Positions 50,365-58,545 of a stretch of DNA of 64,000 bases are shown in pieces. The notes below the pieces were generated by a model. That model was not told the DNA's origin and did not search any database. It saw nothing but the letters and a program-made list of their open reading frames with translations. The stretch's first letter is position 1, and the number at the start of each line of letters is the position of its first letter. The DNA is from JBGPLJ01 sp035644395. Lineage in GTDB: Bacteria > Pseudomonadota > Gammaproteobacteria > Steroidobacterales > Steroidobacteraceae. The position numbers were made by a program, and so were the translations under genes. The stretch is from NCBI GenBank assembly GCA_035644395.1, contig DASQOR010000065.1, positions 70,163 through 134,162 of the forward strand. Reading direction: 5' to 3'.

Positions 50365-53238
50365 GTGAAGCAATCACTATTGATCGCAGTCGTTGCCGCG
50401 GCCGTCACCATCGCCGGCTGCAGCGGCGGCATGACCGACTCGACGGAACCATCCAGCTCGGACCCGCAAGGAGCGGCATTGCCGCCGGAAGCCGCGGCCC
50501 AGATCGAAGCGTTGATCAGTGAAAAGGCAGCGCGCACGCCCGCGCAGCGCAAGATTTCATCGCAGCTGCTGTACGCGCAATCCGGCCGCTTCAAGGCCAA
50601 TGAGGCGAAGCCCGGTGAATCGGCCGAAGGCAAGATCCGCAGCCTCATGCAAGTCGACAAGCAAGGGCGGGTGTTGAGCGACATCAGAGGGGATGTCGAC
50701 GGGGGCCTGCAGCGCAAGGTGGAGGACCTCGACGGCAAGGTGGTCACGAGTTCCTCGGCCCATCGCAGCATGCGGGCCTGGCTGCACCTCGACAGCCTGG
50801 AATCGCTTGCGGCGCAGCCGATCGTCACGACGATCCGGCCCGCGATGATGGCGGAAACCGAGCGCGCCGATCCACCAGGATCGGGAGCCAAGTACCGCCT
50901 GACGCACGCCCAACGCGTGGCGCTCGTGCAGAAATTCCTGCGCGAGCTGGCGGCCAAGCCGCAGGCCAGCGTGACTGCCAAGTCCGGGCGGCTCGCGGCC
51001 GTTACACCGGCCGATGCGGCGGGCGCCACGACCAATGTGGGCGCGGCCAATTCCGAGGGCAGCACGGCGCACGGCGCCGACAAGGCCCGCAAGTTCTACA
51101 ACACCGACGGCACCGGCATCAAGATCGGCGTCCTCTCGGACAGCGACGATCTCAAGGAGGAATCGATCGCGACGGGCGACCTTCCGGCCGACACGGTGAC
51201 CGTGCCCGGCCAGGACGGACGGCCCGGCTCCGGCGAAGGCACGGCGATGATGGAAATCGTCCACGATGTCGCGCCGGGCGCGAAGCTCTTCTTCGCGTCG
51301 GCGTTCAACAGCCCGGAGAGTTTCGCGGACAACATCCGCACGCTGCGCTTCACCTATCACTGCGACATCATCGTCGACGACGTCATCTACTACTTCGAAT
51401 CCCCGTATCAGGACGACATCATCGCGCAGGCGGTGAATGACGTGACGCACGACGGCGCGATGTACTTCTCCTCGGCCGGCAACGAGGGCAACTTCGATGA
51501 CGGCACCTCGGGCACCTGGGAGGGCGACTTCAAGGCCGCAGGCACGCTCGCGACGCTGCCCTCCGGCTATACGGTGCACGACTTCGGCAGCAAGGTGATT
51601 TCGAACCGCATCGAAGCGGCGGGCGGACCGCTGATCCTGCACTGGTCCGACTCGGGCAGCCTCGAGAATCCGACGTCCTCGAACGACTACGACCTCTTCG
51701 TCCTCGACGCCGACCTGCGCAACGTCGCCGTCGCCTCGACCGACGTGCAGGATGGAACCGGCTTGCCGTTCGAGTTCCTCGGCTTCTTCATCCCGCCGGA
51801 TTTCCGCGTGGTGATCGCCAAGCACCCGGGAGCGCAGAACCGCGCCGTGCGCATCGTGCACTTTGGCGGCGAGTTCGGTCTCAGCACGAACGGTGCGGTC
51901 TACGGGCACAACTCCGCGGACGATGCCTTTGCCGTGGCGGCGGTCGACTCCTTCGAAGCGAACGGGGGCCTGTTCACGGCCGGGCCGACGACGCCGATCG
52001 AGCTCTTCAGCGCGGACGGGCCGCGGCAGATCTTCTACAACGAGAATGGCGTGCGCCTGCACGGCGGCGTCACGTTCGCGAGCGGCGGCGGCGAGAAGCG
52101 GCGCAAGCCCGAAATCGCGGGGGCGGACGGCGTCAGCACGACGCTCCCCCCGTTCTCGGGATTGAATCCGTTCTTCGGTACGTCAGCGGCTGCACCGCAT
52201 GTCGCGGCCATAGCCGGCCTCATCAAGTCGGCCGTGCCGGGCGCGTCGAGCAGCCGCATCCGGCAAGCGCTGGTGAACGGCGCGCTCGATATCGAGCAGG
52301 AGGGCAACGACCGCAACAGCGGGGCGGGCATCGCATCGGCGATGAACAGCCTGCGTGAAGCGGGCGCGAGGCCTGCGGTATTTCTCGATCTCGGGACGGT
52401 GACAGTGACCCCGACGAGCGGCACGGCGCTGCTTCCCGGCGGAAGCGGCAGCGTAACCTCGCAGATCCTGAACAACGGCGGCGCGACCGCGACCAGCGTG
52501 AGTTCCACGCTGGCGTCGAGTTCCACCGGTGTGACGATCACCGTGGGAACCTCCGCCTATCCGAACATCCCGGCCGGCGGCTCGGCGAACAACAACACGC
52601 CCTTCCAGTTCAGCGTGTCGCCGTCCGTGTCCTGCGGCTCGAAGCTCAACTTCGCTGAGACCGTGAAGTTCACGGGGCGCGGCACGAGTCCGAGAGTGTT
52701 CGCGCTCAATGCGCAGACCGGAGCACCGAGTCCGCTCGCGACCCACTTCCCCTTCGCGGGGTCGGCGGTCGAGATTCCGGACAGCGATGCGCTGGGCGTC
52801 GACATCCCGCTCGATATCTCGGGCGTAGGCGCGTTGAGCCAGCTGAAGTTCAACCTCGACGGCAGCTCCTGCAGCGCGGACGTGGGCTCGACCACGGTCG
52901 GTGTCGATCACACCTGGGTCGGCGATCTCGTCTTCAAGCTGACATCGCCCGAGGGCACGTCGGTGACCGTGATCAACCAGGCGGGTGGAGCGTTCAATTC
53001 CGGCAACAACTTCTGCCAGACGCTGCTCCTCGACGGTGCGGCCGACTCCATCCAGGATGTGACCGCGGACCAGGCGCCGTTTACGAGCACGTTCTCGCCG
53101 GCCAACGCGCTCGCCGCCTACACGGGTGAAAATGCGGATGGCACGTGGGTGCTGAACGTGAGCGACAACGCCTTGTTCGACACGGGGAGCGTTCGTTACT
53201 TCTCGATCGATGCGAGCGGATTTACCTGTACGCCCTGA
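50365..53238 (+). CDS. S8-like serine peptidase lipoprotein with P domain
   Basis: A 957-residue protein starting with GTG. The N-terminus is a lipoprotein signal (VTIAGCSGG, Cys at about 19). A propeptide-like region (about 25-240) precedes a subtilase domain (about 245-660): Asp259 in IGVLSDSDD, the oxyanion region YFSSAGNEGNF and Ser607 in FFGTSAAAPHVAAIAG. The HGT motif of subtilisins is EGT here (Glu291), followed by AMMEIVHDVAPGA. A Thr/Ser-rich segment leads to a proprotein-convertase P domain (about 810-957). Expected to be surface or outer-membrane anchored and proteolytic. Confidence 0.85.
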   Translation: MKQSLLIAVVAAAVTIAGCSGGMTDSTEPSSSDPQGAALPPEAAAQIEALISEKAARTPAQRKISSQLLYAQSGRFKANEAKPGESAEGKIRSLMQVDKQGRVLSDIRGDVDGGLQRKVEDLDGKVVTSSSAHRSMRAWLHLDSLESLAAQPIVTTIRPAMMAETERADPPGSGAKYRLTHAQRVALVQKFLRELAAKPQASVTAKSGRLAAVTPADAAGATTNVGAANSEGSTAHGADKARKFYNTDGTGIKIGVLSDSDDLKEESIATGDLPADTVTVPGQDGRPGSGEGTAMMEIVHDVAPGAKLFFASAFNSPESFADNIRTLRFTYHCDIIVDDVIYYFESPYQDDIIAQAVNDVTHDGAMYFSSAGNEGNFDDGTSGTWEGDFKAAGTLATLPSGYTVHDFGSKVISNRIEAAGGPLILHWSDSGSLENPTSSNDYDLFVLDADLRNVAVASTDVQDGTGLPFEFLGFFIPPDFRVVIAKHPGAQNRAVRIVHFGGEFGLSTNGAVYGHNSADDAFAVAAVDSFEANGGLFTAGPTTPIELFSADGPRQIFYNENGVRLHGGVTFASGGGEKRRKPEIAGADGVSTTLPPFSGLNPFFGTSAAAPHVAAIAGLIKSAVPGASSSRIRQALVNGALDIEQEGNDRNSGAGIASAMNSLREAGARPAVFLDLGTVTVTPTSGTALLPGGSGSVTSQILNNGGATATSVSSTLASSSTGVTITVGTSAYPNIPAGGSANNNTPFQFSVSPSVSCGSKLNFAETVKFTGRGTSPRVFALNAQTGAPSPLATHFPFAGSAVEIPDSDALGVDIPLDISGVGALSQLKFNLDGSSCSADVGSTTVGVDHTWVGDLVFKLTSPEGTSVTVINQAGGAFNSGNNFCQTLLLDGAADSIQDVTADQAPFTSTFSPANALAAYTGENADGTWVLNVSDNALFDTGSVRYFSIDASGFTCTP

Positions 53239-53265
53239 GCTGGCTGGCGTTAAGAAGCAAAAATG

Positions 53266-53298
53266 GGGGGCGGCGATTTCGCCGCCCCCTTTCTTTTT
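53266..53298 (+). terminator. Intrinsic terminator after the subtilase gene
   Basis: A 10-bp G/C stem (GGGGGCGGCG, 53266-53275, with 53280-53289) and 4-nt loop is followed by TTTCTTTTTC. It begins 27 bases after the stop at 53238. Preceding AAAAAT makes it partly bidirectional. Confidence 0.88.
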
Positions 53299-53462
53299 CA
53301 GGACGCCTCCGTCCGGTTCGGCCGTTCGCAGGCGACTTCGAATCCGCCCCGGCGGATATCAGGTGAATACGGCATTCAAAAGCTGCCGCGCAAATGGGAC
53401 CATTGGTCCGCCGGAGCCGGCTTCGTGGCCGAGGCAATGGGCATCCTGTCTGGAGTTCTGTC

Positions 53463-54116
53463 ATGCAGTGGACCTCGCCATTCCGTTCGGTCCGGCCAAT
53501 CCCGATCCTTGCGTCCTGGGTCGTCGCGATCGCGCTCGGCGCCGCGGTTCAATGGACTGACCTGACCCGGCTCGATCGCGCGGTCATTCGCACGATGCAC
53601 GGCGACATCGCACTCGTCGAAGCGGCCGCGCGCTTGCACGAAGATATCCTGCAGCTTCGGCGCTACGAGAAGGATGTATTCATCAACCTCGGCGACCCGT
53701 TGCTTGCGGCGGACTATCGTTCGAAATGGGATGACGCCTATGCCGGGCTGCGCCGCGACCTGTTGCGCGCGCGCTGGGTGAGCGCCGGGGCCGGTGAGCC
53801 GGTGCTCAGGAGCTTCGCGGCTTGCGTGGGTGACTATCGTGCGGGGTTCGATCGCACCTGGGAGCTCATTCGCTCCGGGACGATCACGACGCCGCAGCAG
53901 GCCAATGGCGCCATGAGTCGCTACAAGGCGTTCGTCCGCTCAACGGAGTCGCAGATCGAGAGCCTGCAGGTCACGGCCGATCAGCGTATTTCGGCGGCGG
54001 ACTCGAACATCGCCGCGCGTCAAAGCAGCCTCGGGGCGATGCTTTTCTTCACGATCCTGGCGGCTCTTGCCTTCGGTGCGTTGATCCTGCGATCGACGCC
54101 GCTGATGGCTCGCTGA
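53463..54116 (+). CDS. Stand-alone four-helix-bundle sensor-like membrane protein
   Basis: A 217-residue protein with one N-terminal membrane helix (about 14-32), a helical domain of about 150 residues (ARLHEDILQLRRYEKDVFINLGD) and a second helix (about 190-210). This is the layout of the 4HB_MCP ligand-binding part of a chemoreceptor, but the protein ends right after the second helix, with no HAMP or signalling domain. It could be a truncated chemoreceptor or a membrane sensor working with another protein. The ATG is at 53463; upstream frame rejected. The gap before it (53299-53462) shows nothing else. Confidence 0.68.
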   Translation: MQWTSPFRSVRPIPILASWVVAIALGAAVQWTDLTRLDRAVIRTMHGDIALVEAAARLHEDILQLRRYEKDVFINLGDPLLAADYRSKWDDAYAGLRRDLLRARWVSAGAGEPVLRSFAACVGDYRAGFDRTWELIRSGTITTPQQANGAMSRYKAFVRSTESQIESLQVTADQRISAADSNIAARQSSLGAMLFFTILAALAFGALILRSTPLMAR

Positions 54117-54131
54117 CCGAGCGCGAGCCGA

Positions 54132-54425
54132 TCAACTCTCCGGCAACGGCAGGGATGCCTGGCCGAAGACGTAGCGCCACCCGCCCGGCGTGCGCACGTA
54201 GGTATCGCTGAACCAGAGCCGGCGCGCGAACGGCTTGCCCTCGCTCACGCCCTTGAGCGCCAGCAGCGCCGTGACCACCGCCGTGTCACCGAAGACGCGC
54301 ACGGTCCGCGTCTTGCCGCTGCCGAGCACGAGAATGAAGCGCTCGTCGAGGATCTTTGCCATGGCATCGGCGTCGTTGCGCTTCACCGCCGCCTGGTATT
54401 CGACGTCGAGGGCGGCATTGCGCAA
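54132..54425 (-). pseudogene. SnoaL-like/DUF4440 remnant with internal deletion
   Basis: A 97-codon frame of the NTF2-like DUF4440 family: DVEYQAAVKRNDADAMAKILDERF at the start, then LWFSDTYVRTPGGWRYVFGQASLPLP at the end (given here as separate landmarks). Related proteins carry about 20-25 residues between the GKTRT and VRVFGDTAVV blocks; here the blocks are directly joined. No ATG or GTG is in frame upstream, only a TTG at 54425, and the preceding codons run into the promoter region of the divergent YCII gene. It is probably decayed, though a shortened functional protein cannot be excluded. Confidence 0.55.
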
Positions 54426-54508
54426 TGCGCTGCGGCAGGGGCGAATTGCGCGGGCGCTTGTCGGCTTGGGGCATACTCGTTCGTCCTTGTGACAGGAGAC
54501 GGATTGCC

Positions 54509-54880
54509 ATGCTCTACACGGTCCTTTGCTACAACAACGAGAATGCCGTCTTCTCCTGGACCAAGGAGCAGGACGACGCCGTGATGGCGAAACTCAACGT
54601 CGTGCACGAGCGCCTGCGCAAGGAGAAGAAGCTTGGCCCCTCCGCGCGCCTGATGCCGACCACGGCGGCGACGACGCTGCGCAAGGACAGCGACCCGCCG
54701 CTCGTGATGGACGGGCCGTTCGCGGAAACCAAGGAGCAGCTGCTGGGTTTCTACGTGATCGATTGCGCATCGCTCGAGGAAGCGCTTGGAATTGTCCGTG
54801 AACTCGCGAAAGCGAACCCTGGCGGTGCCTATGAAGTACGCCCGGTGCGCTTTTTCCACCCGGGGAGCGGCGTGCAATGA
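54509..54880 (+). CDS. YCII/DGPF-domain protein, first copy
   Basis: A 123-residue YCII-related protein with the namesake motif VMDGPFAETKEQLLGFYVID. These small dimeric proteins are regularly encoded next to ECF sigma factors of the ECF42 group, although their exact role is not settled. ACAGGAGAC precedes the ATG by 8 bases. The stop overlaps the sigma factor start (ATGA), so production of the two is coupled. Confidence 0.92.
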   Translation: MLYTVLCYNNENAVFSWTKEQDDAVMAKLNVVHERLRKEKKLGPSARLMPTTAATTLRKDSDPPLVMDGPFAETKEQLLGFYVIDCASLEEALGIVRELAKANPGGAYEVRPVRFFHPGSGVQ

Positions 54881-56145
54881 CCGAAGTCGAGTGGATCGGA
54901 ACGGCGATCGTTTCGGCCCGCCCGAAAGGGGTGGCGGCGCTGCTGCGCTATTTCCGCGATCTCGACACGGCGGAAGAAGCGTTTCAGGACGCGTGCCTGC
55001 GCGCGCTCCGGACCTGGCCGGAAAAAGGCCCGCCGCGGGACCCCGCCGCGTGGCTGGTGTTCGTCGGGCGCAATTTCGCCGTCGATTCGGCGCGGCGGCG
55101 ACGCAAGGAGGAACCGCTGCCGGATGAGGAGCTGCTGGCCGATGTCGACGACGCGGAAGTCGCGCTCGTCGAGCGCCTCGACAGCGCGGATTACCGGGAT
55201 GACATAGTGCGACTCCTATTTATCTGCTGTCACCCGGACCTGCCGGCGACCCAGCAGGTCGCGCTCGCGCTCAGGATCGTCTCGGGTCTTTCGGTCAAGC
55301 AGATCGCGCGGGCGTTCCTCGTGACCGAGAGCGCGATGGAACAGCGCATCACGCGCGCCAAGAGCCGCGTGGCGGCCGCCGGTGTCCCGTTCGAAACTCC
55401 GGGCGCCGCCGAGCGCTCGCAGCGGCTTGCCGCGGTCGCCGCGATGATCTATCTCGTCTTCAACGAAGGCTATTCGGCGGGCGCGGATGCGCAGGAGGCG
55501 CGCGCCCCGTTCTGCGACGAGGCGATCCGGCTGGCGCGGCTGCTGCTCGTGCTCTATCCCTCGGAGCCGGAAATCATGGGATTGCTGGCGCTGATGCTGC
55601 TGCAGCACTCGCGCGCGATCGCACGCTTCGACGCGAACGGCTCGCTGGTCCTGCTCGAGGAGCAGGACCGCAGCCGCTGGGACCGGGCACTGATCGAGGA
55701 GGGCCTCGCCCTCATCGACAAGGCACTGCGCCACCGTCAGCCGGGACCGTACCAGGTGCAATCGGCCATTGCGGCCCTGCACGCGCGCGCCGCCCGCGCG
55801 GCGGACACCGACTGGAACGAAATCGATCAGCTCTACGCGACGCTCGAGCGCATGCAACCATCGCCCGTGGTCACGCTCAACCGCGCCGTCGCCGTGTCGA
55901 AGCTCCGCGGCGCGTCCGAGGCCCTGGCGATGATCGAGCCGCTGGCGGCCAAGCTCGACGGCTATTTCTATTTTCACGGAGTGAAGGGCGCGCTGCTGGA
56001 GCAACTCGGGCGCATCGCGGAGGCACGCGAAGCCTTCAACCAGGCAATCGCGATCGCGCAATCCGCGCACGAAGCCGCCCACATCCGCAGGCATCTCGAT
56101 CAACTGAGCCCTGACCGGCATGGAGAAATGACATGCGTTTCATGA
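54877..56145 (+). CDS. ECF42-type RNA polymerase sigma factor with TPR-like extension
   Basis: A 422-residue extracytoplasmic-function sigma factor. Region 2 (about 20-85) includes DLDTAEEAFQDACLRALRTWP; region 4 (about 110-175) has the helix-turn-helix VKQIARAFLVTESAMEQRITRAKS. The C-terminal about 240 residues are a helical DUF6596/TPR-like domain (MIYLVFNEGYSAGAD, SPVVTLNRAVAVSKL), the mark of ECF42, in which this extension rather than an anti-sigma factor is thought to set activity. No anti-sigma gene is adjacent. YCII genes on both sides fit the group. Confidence 0.92.
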   Translation: MTEVEWIGTAIVSARPKGVAALLRYFRDLDTAEEAFQDACLRALRTWPEKGPPRDPAAWLVFVGRNFAVDSARRRRKEEPLPDEELLADVDDAEVALVERLDSADYRDDIVRLLFICCHPDLPATQQVALALRIVSGLSVKQIARAFLVTESAMEQRITRAKSRVAAAGVPFETPGAAERSQRLAAVAAMIYLVFNEGYSAGADAQEARAPFCDEAIRLARLLLVLYPSEPEIMGLLALMLLQHSRAIARFDANGSLVLLEEQDRSRWDRALIEEGLALIDKALRHRQPGPYQVQSAIAALHARAARAADTDWNEIDQLYATLERMQPSPVVTLNRAVAVSKLRGASEALAMIEPLAAKLDGYFYFHGVKGALLEQLGRIAEAREAFNQAIAIAQSAHEAAHIRRHLDQLSPDRHGEMTCVS

Positions 56146-56558
56146 TGCTGATGATCCCGAAAGGCTACGAATCGGCCAAGCCCGGCACGCTGCCGGATGC
56201 GAAGGCCGTCGAAGCGATGATGAAGTACAACGAGGCGCTCGCGAAGGCGGGCGTGCTGCTCGCGCTCGATGGCCTGCATCCGCCCTCGATGGGTGCGCGC
56301 GTGTCGTTCAAGGGCGGCAAGCCCATGGTGACGGACGGGCCCTTCGCGGAAGCCAAGGAGGTCCTCGGCGGCTACTGGATGATCCAGGTGAAATCGCGGG
56401 CCGAGGCCATCGAGTGGGCGAAGCGCTGCCCGGGCGGCGACAACGAGGTCATCGAAATCCGCCAGGTGCAGGAGATGGCCGATTTCCCCGAAGACGTGCG
56501 CGACGCCGCGGCGGGCTTCGCTGAAATGCAGGCGCAGGCCGGCAAGCGGCAGGGTTGA
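56133..56558 (+). CDS. YCII/DGPF-domain protein, second copy
   Basis: A 141-residue YCII protein, MRFMMLMIPKGYESA at the start and VTDGPFAEAKEVLGGYWMI in the core. It differs clearly from the first copy, so it is not a recent duplicate. The start overlaps the end of the sigma factor gene by 13 bases, and GGAGAAATGAC provides the ribosome site. Third gene of the ECF42 operon. Confidence 0.92.
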   Translation: MRFMMLMIPKGYESAKPGTLPDAKAVEAMMKYNEALAKAGVLLALDGLHPPSMGARVSFKGGKPMVTDGPFAEAKEVLGGYWMIQVKSRAEAIEWAKRCPGGDNEVIEIRQVQEMADFPEDVRDAAAGFAEMQAQAGKRQG

Positions 56559-56594
56559 AACGGCGGTGTTGACGGGCGGCTCGAGTCGTTGTAG

Positions 56595-56626
56595 TTTACC
56601 AGTCAGTTAAATAACCAGCCGGTAAA
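56595..56626. promoter_or_regulatory. Putative ArsR operator and promoter region
   Basis: TTTACC (56595-56600) and GGTAAA (56621-56626) form an inverted repeat around CAGTTAAATAACCAG. Two near-direct copies also overlap here: ACCAGTCAGTTAAA and ACCAGCCGGTAAA. Only 5 bases separate it from the ArsR-type gene start. ArsR-SRPBCC pairs are commonly autoregulated through such TTAACC-type palindromes, so binding here would block transcription and translation initiation. Confidence 0.55.
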
Positions 56627-56631
56627 GCCAA

Positions 56632-56985
56632 ATGCCTGCCGATAACCTGAGCGCCACGTTCGCGGCGCTCGCCGACCCGACGCGTCGTGCCATCCTCTCG
56701 CGGCTCACGACCGGGGAAACCTCGGTCACGGAACTCGCCGAGCCCTTTCACATGAGCCTGCCCGCGGTCACCAAGCACCTGAAGGTGCTGGAGCGGGCGG
56801 GGCTCATCACGCGCAGCCGCGATGCACAGTGGCGGCCGTGCCGATTGAACGCCGGGCCGCTCCGGGCTGTCTCCGGATGGGTCGAGCAATACCGCGAACA
56901 CTGGGAAGCCAAACTCGATCGGCTCGAGCATTACTTAAAAAAATTGCAGGCGAAGGAGAAGAAGCATGGCCGCAAGAAGCACTGA
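56632..56985 (+). CDS. ArsR-family winged-helix regulator
   Basis: A 117-residue helix-turn-helix protein of the ArsR/SdpR-like group: FAALADPTRRAILSRLTTGE, then the recognition helix in MSLPAVTKHLKVLERAGLI. It has none of the metal-binding ELCVC-type cysteines of metal-sensing ArsR (a single Cys occurs near residue 69), so it is probably not a metal sensor. Ends with a Lys-rich tail. Its last 20 bases overlap the SRPBCC gene, the usual arrangement in which ArsR and AHSA1-type proteins are regulated together. Confidence 0.92.
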   Translation: MPADNLSATFAALADPTRRAILSRLTTGETSVTELAEPFHMSLPAVTKHLKVLERAGLITRSRDAQWRPCRLNAGPLRAVSGWVEQYREHWEAKLDRLEHYLKKLQAKEKKHGRKKH

Positions 56986-57970
56986 ACGCCGGGCGGCCGT
57001 GGCCGCGCCGGACGAACGCGACATCGTCATCACCCGGGTCGTCGAGGCGCCGCGGGCGCTCGTGTACCAGGCGTGGACCACGCGCGAGCATGTCGTTCAC
57101 TGGTGGCGTCCGAAAGGCTTCGCAAGCGTCGACTGCGACGAATTCGAGGCGCGGCGCGGCGGCCGCTTCGGCTTCACGATGAAGCTCGCCGACGGCACGC
57201 GCTATACGAGCCGCTGCGTCTTCGGAGAGCTGGTGCCGCCCGAAAGCCTCAGCTACGACGAGGAGTGCTTCGAGAATGGCAAGCTGTTCCATCGCGCCCA
57301 TCAGGACGTCCGCTTCGAATCCATTGGCGCGAGGACGCTGATCACGCTCAAAGGGCGGCTCGACGGGGTCGCCGATCGCGATGCGCGCTTTACGATACCC
57401 TTCATGCGCGAGGGGTGGACCGCGGGCTGGAATGAAAACCTCGATGAGCTTGAGCCGTATCTCGCGAAAATCACCGGTTCGCTTTTCGAGCTGACGCGGG
57501 AGATCGACGCGCCGCGCGAACTCGTATTCGACGCCTGGACGGATCCGAAGCAACTGGCCGAGTGGTGGGGCCCGAGGATCATGAAGACGCCGGTCTGCCA
57601 GATCGACCTGCGGGTCGGCGGCGCCTACCGCATCGTGATGCGCGCGCCCGACGGGACGGACTATCCGATGACCGGCGTGTATCGCGAGATCGATCGGCCG
57701 CGGCGGCTTGCAATGACGATGGATTGCTCCGAGCACCCGCGCGCGTGGCACGATTTGGTGAAGCCGGGCCGCGCACCGGGCGATGACAATCCGGCGGGCG
57801 TCATGCAGGGAGTATTCACGTTCGAGGATCGGGGCGGCAAAACGCTGCTCACCATCCGCATGCGCATGGCCTCGGCGGAGATCCGCGACGCGATGGCGAA
57901 GATGGGCATGAACGAAGGCTGGAGCGAGAGTCTCGAGCGGCTCGCCGAGCTCACGCGAGGTGTCCGATGA
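56966..57970 (+). CDS. Tandem AHSA1/SRPBCC-domain protein
   Basis: A 334-residue protein with two complete AHSA1-type SRPBCC domains: the first (about 20-165) with APRALVYQAWTTREHVVHWW and the second (about 172-330) with APRELVFDAWTDPKQLAEWWGP. Most relatives have one domain, so this is a fusion or internal duplication. The fold binds hydrophobic ligands, and the function of this group is unknown. It overlaps both neighbours, so it is part of an arsR-SRPBCC-yceI operon. Confidence 0.9.
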   Translation: MAARSTERRAAVAAPDERDIVITRVVEAPRALVYQAWTTREHVVHWWRPKGFASVDCDEFEARRGGRFGFTMKLADGTRYTSRCVFGELVPPESLSYDEECFENGKLFHRAHQDVRFESIGARTLITLKGRLDGVADRDARFTIPFMREGWTAGWNENLDELEPYLAKITGSLFELTREIDAPRELVFDAWTDPKQLAEWWGPRIMKTPVCQIDLRVGGAYRIVMRAPDGTDYPMTGVYREIDRPRRLAMTMDCSEHPRAWHDLVKPGRAPGDDNPAGVMQGVFTFEDRGGKTLLTIRMRMASAEIRDAMAKMGMNEGWSESLERLAELTRGVR

Positions 57971-58539
57971 AAACCGGAATCCTTGCCTGCATCGCGGCTC
58001 TCGCCGCATCGCCCGCGTTCGCGGATGAGGCCGCCTACCGGATCGATCCCACGCATACGTTTCCGAGCTTCGAAGCGGATCATCTCGGTCTTTCCGTCTG
58101 GCGGGGAAAATTCGACCGCAATTCGGGACTGCTGACCTTCGACAAGGCGCGCGGTACCGGGACCATTACCGTCGCGGTCGACATGTCGAGCGTCGACTTC
58201 GGGCTCGACGTCCTGGACCGCTGGGCCCAGGGGGCCGAGTTCTTCGACGTCATGAAGTTCTCCCAGACGATCTACCAGGGCCGCTTCTCCGGATTCAAGG
58301 CGGGGGAGGAACCGCGCGTGACGGGCGAGCTCACGCTGCACGGTGTCACCAAGCCGGTCGACCTCAAGGTGAATTTCTTCAAATGCATGCAACACCCGGT
58401 CGAGAAGCGGGACTGGTGCGGGGCGGACGCGCTCGCCACGATCAACCGCGACGAGTTCGGGCTCGGCATCGGCAAGGAGTTCGGGCTCGGCATGCAGGTG
58501 ACGCTGCGCATCCAGGTCGAGGCGATCGCCGTCCGTTGA
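57967..58539 (+). CDS. YceI-family periplasmic lipocalin-like protein
   Basis: A 190-residue exported protein with a signal peptide (about 1-19, ending AFA) and the YceI barrel pattern: AYRIDPTHTFPSFEADHLG at the start, then FDVMKFSQTIYQGR and LTLHGVTKPVDLKV. The family binds isoprenoid-type lipids such as ubiquinone precursors. The Cys pair in FKCMQHP and RDWCGAD also occurs in relatives and may form a disulphide. Start overlaps the SRPBCC stop (ATGA). Confidence 0.92.
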   Translation: MKTGILACIAALAASPAFADEAAYRIDPTHTFPSFEADHLGLSVWRGKFDRNSGLLTFDKARGTGTITVAVDMSSVDFGLDVLDRWAQGAEFFDVMKFSQTIYQGRFSGFKAGEEPRVTGELTLHGVTKPVDLKVNFFKCMQHPVEKRDWCGADALATINRDEFGLGIGKEFGLGMQVTLRIQVEAIAVR

Positions 58540-58545
58540 TACGGG

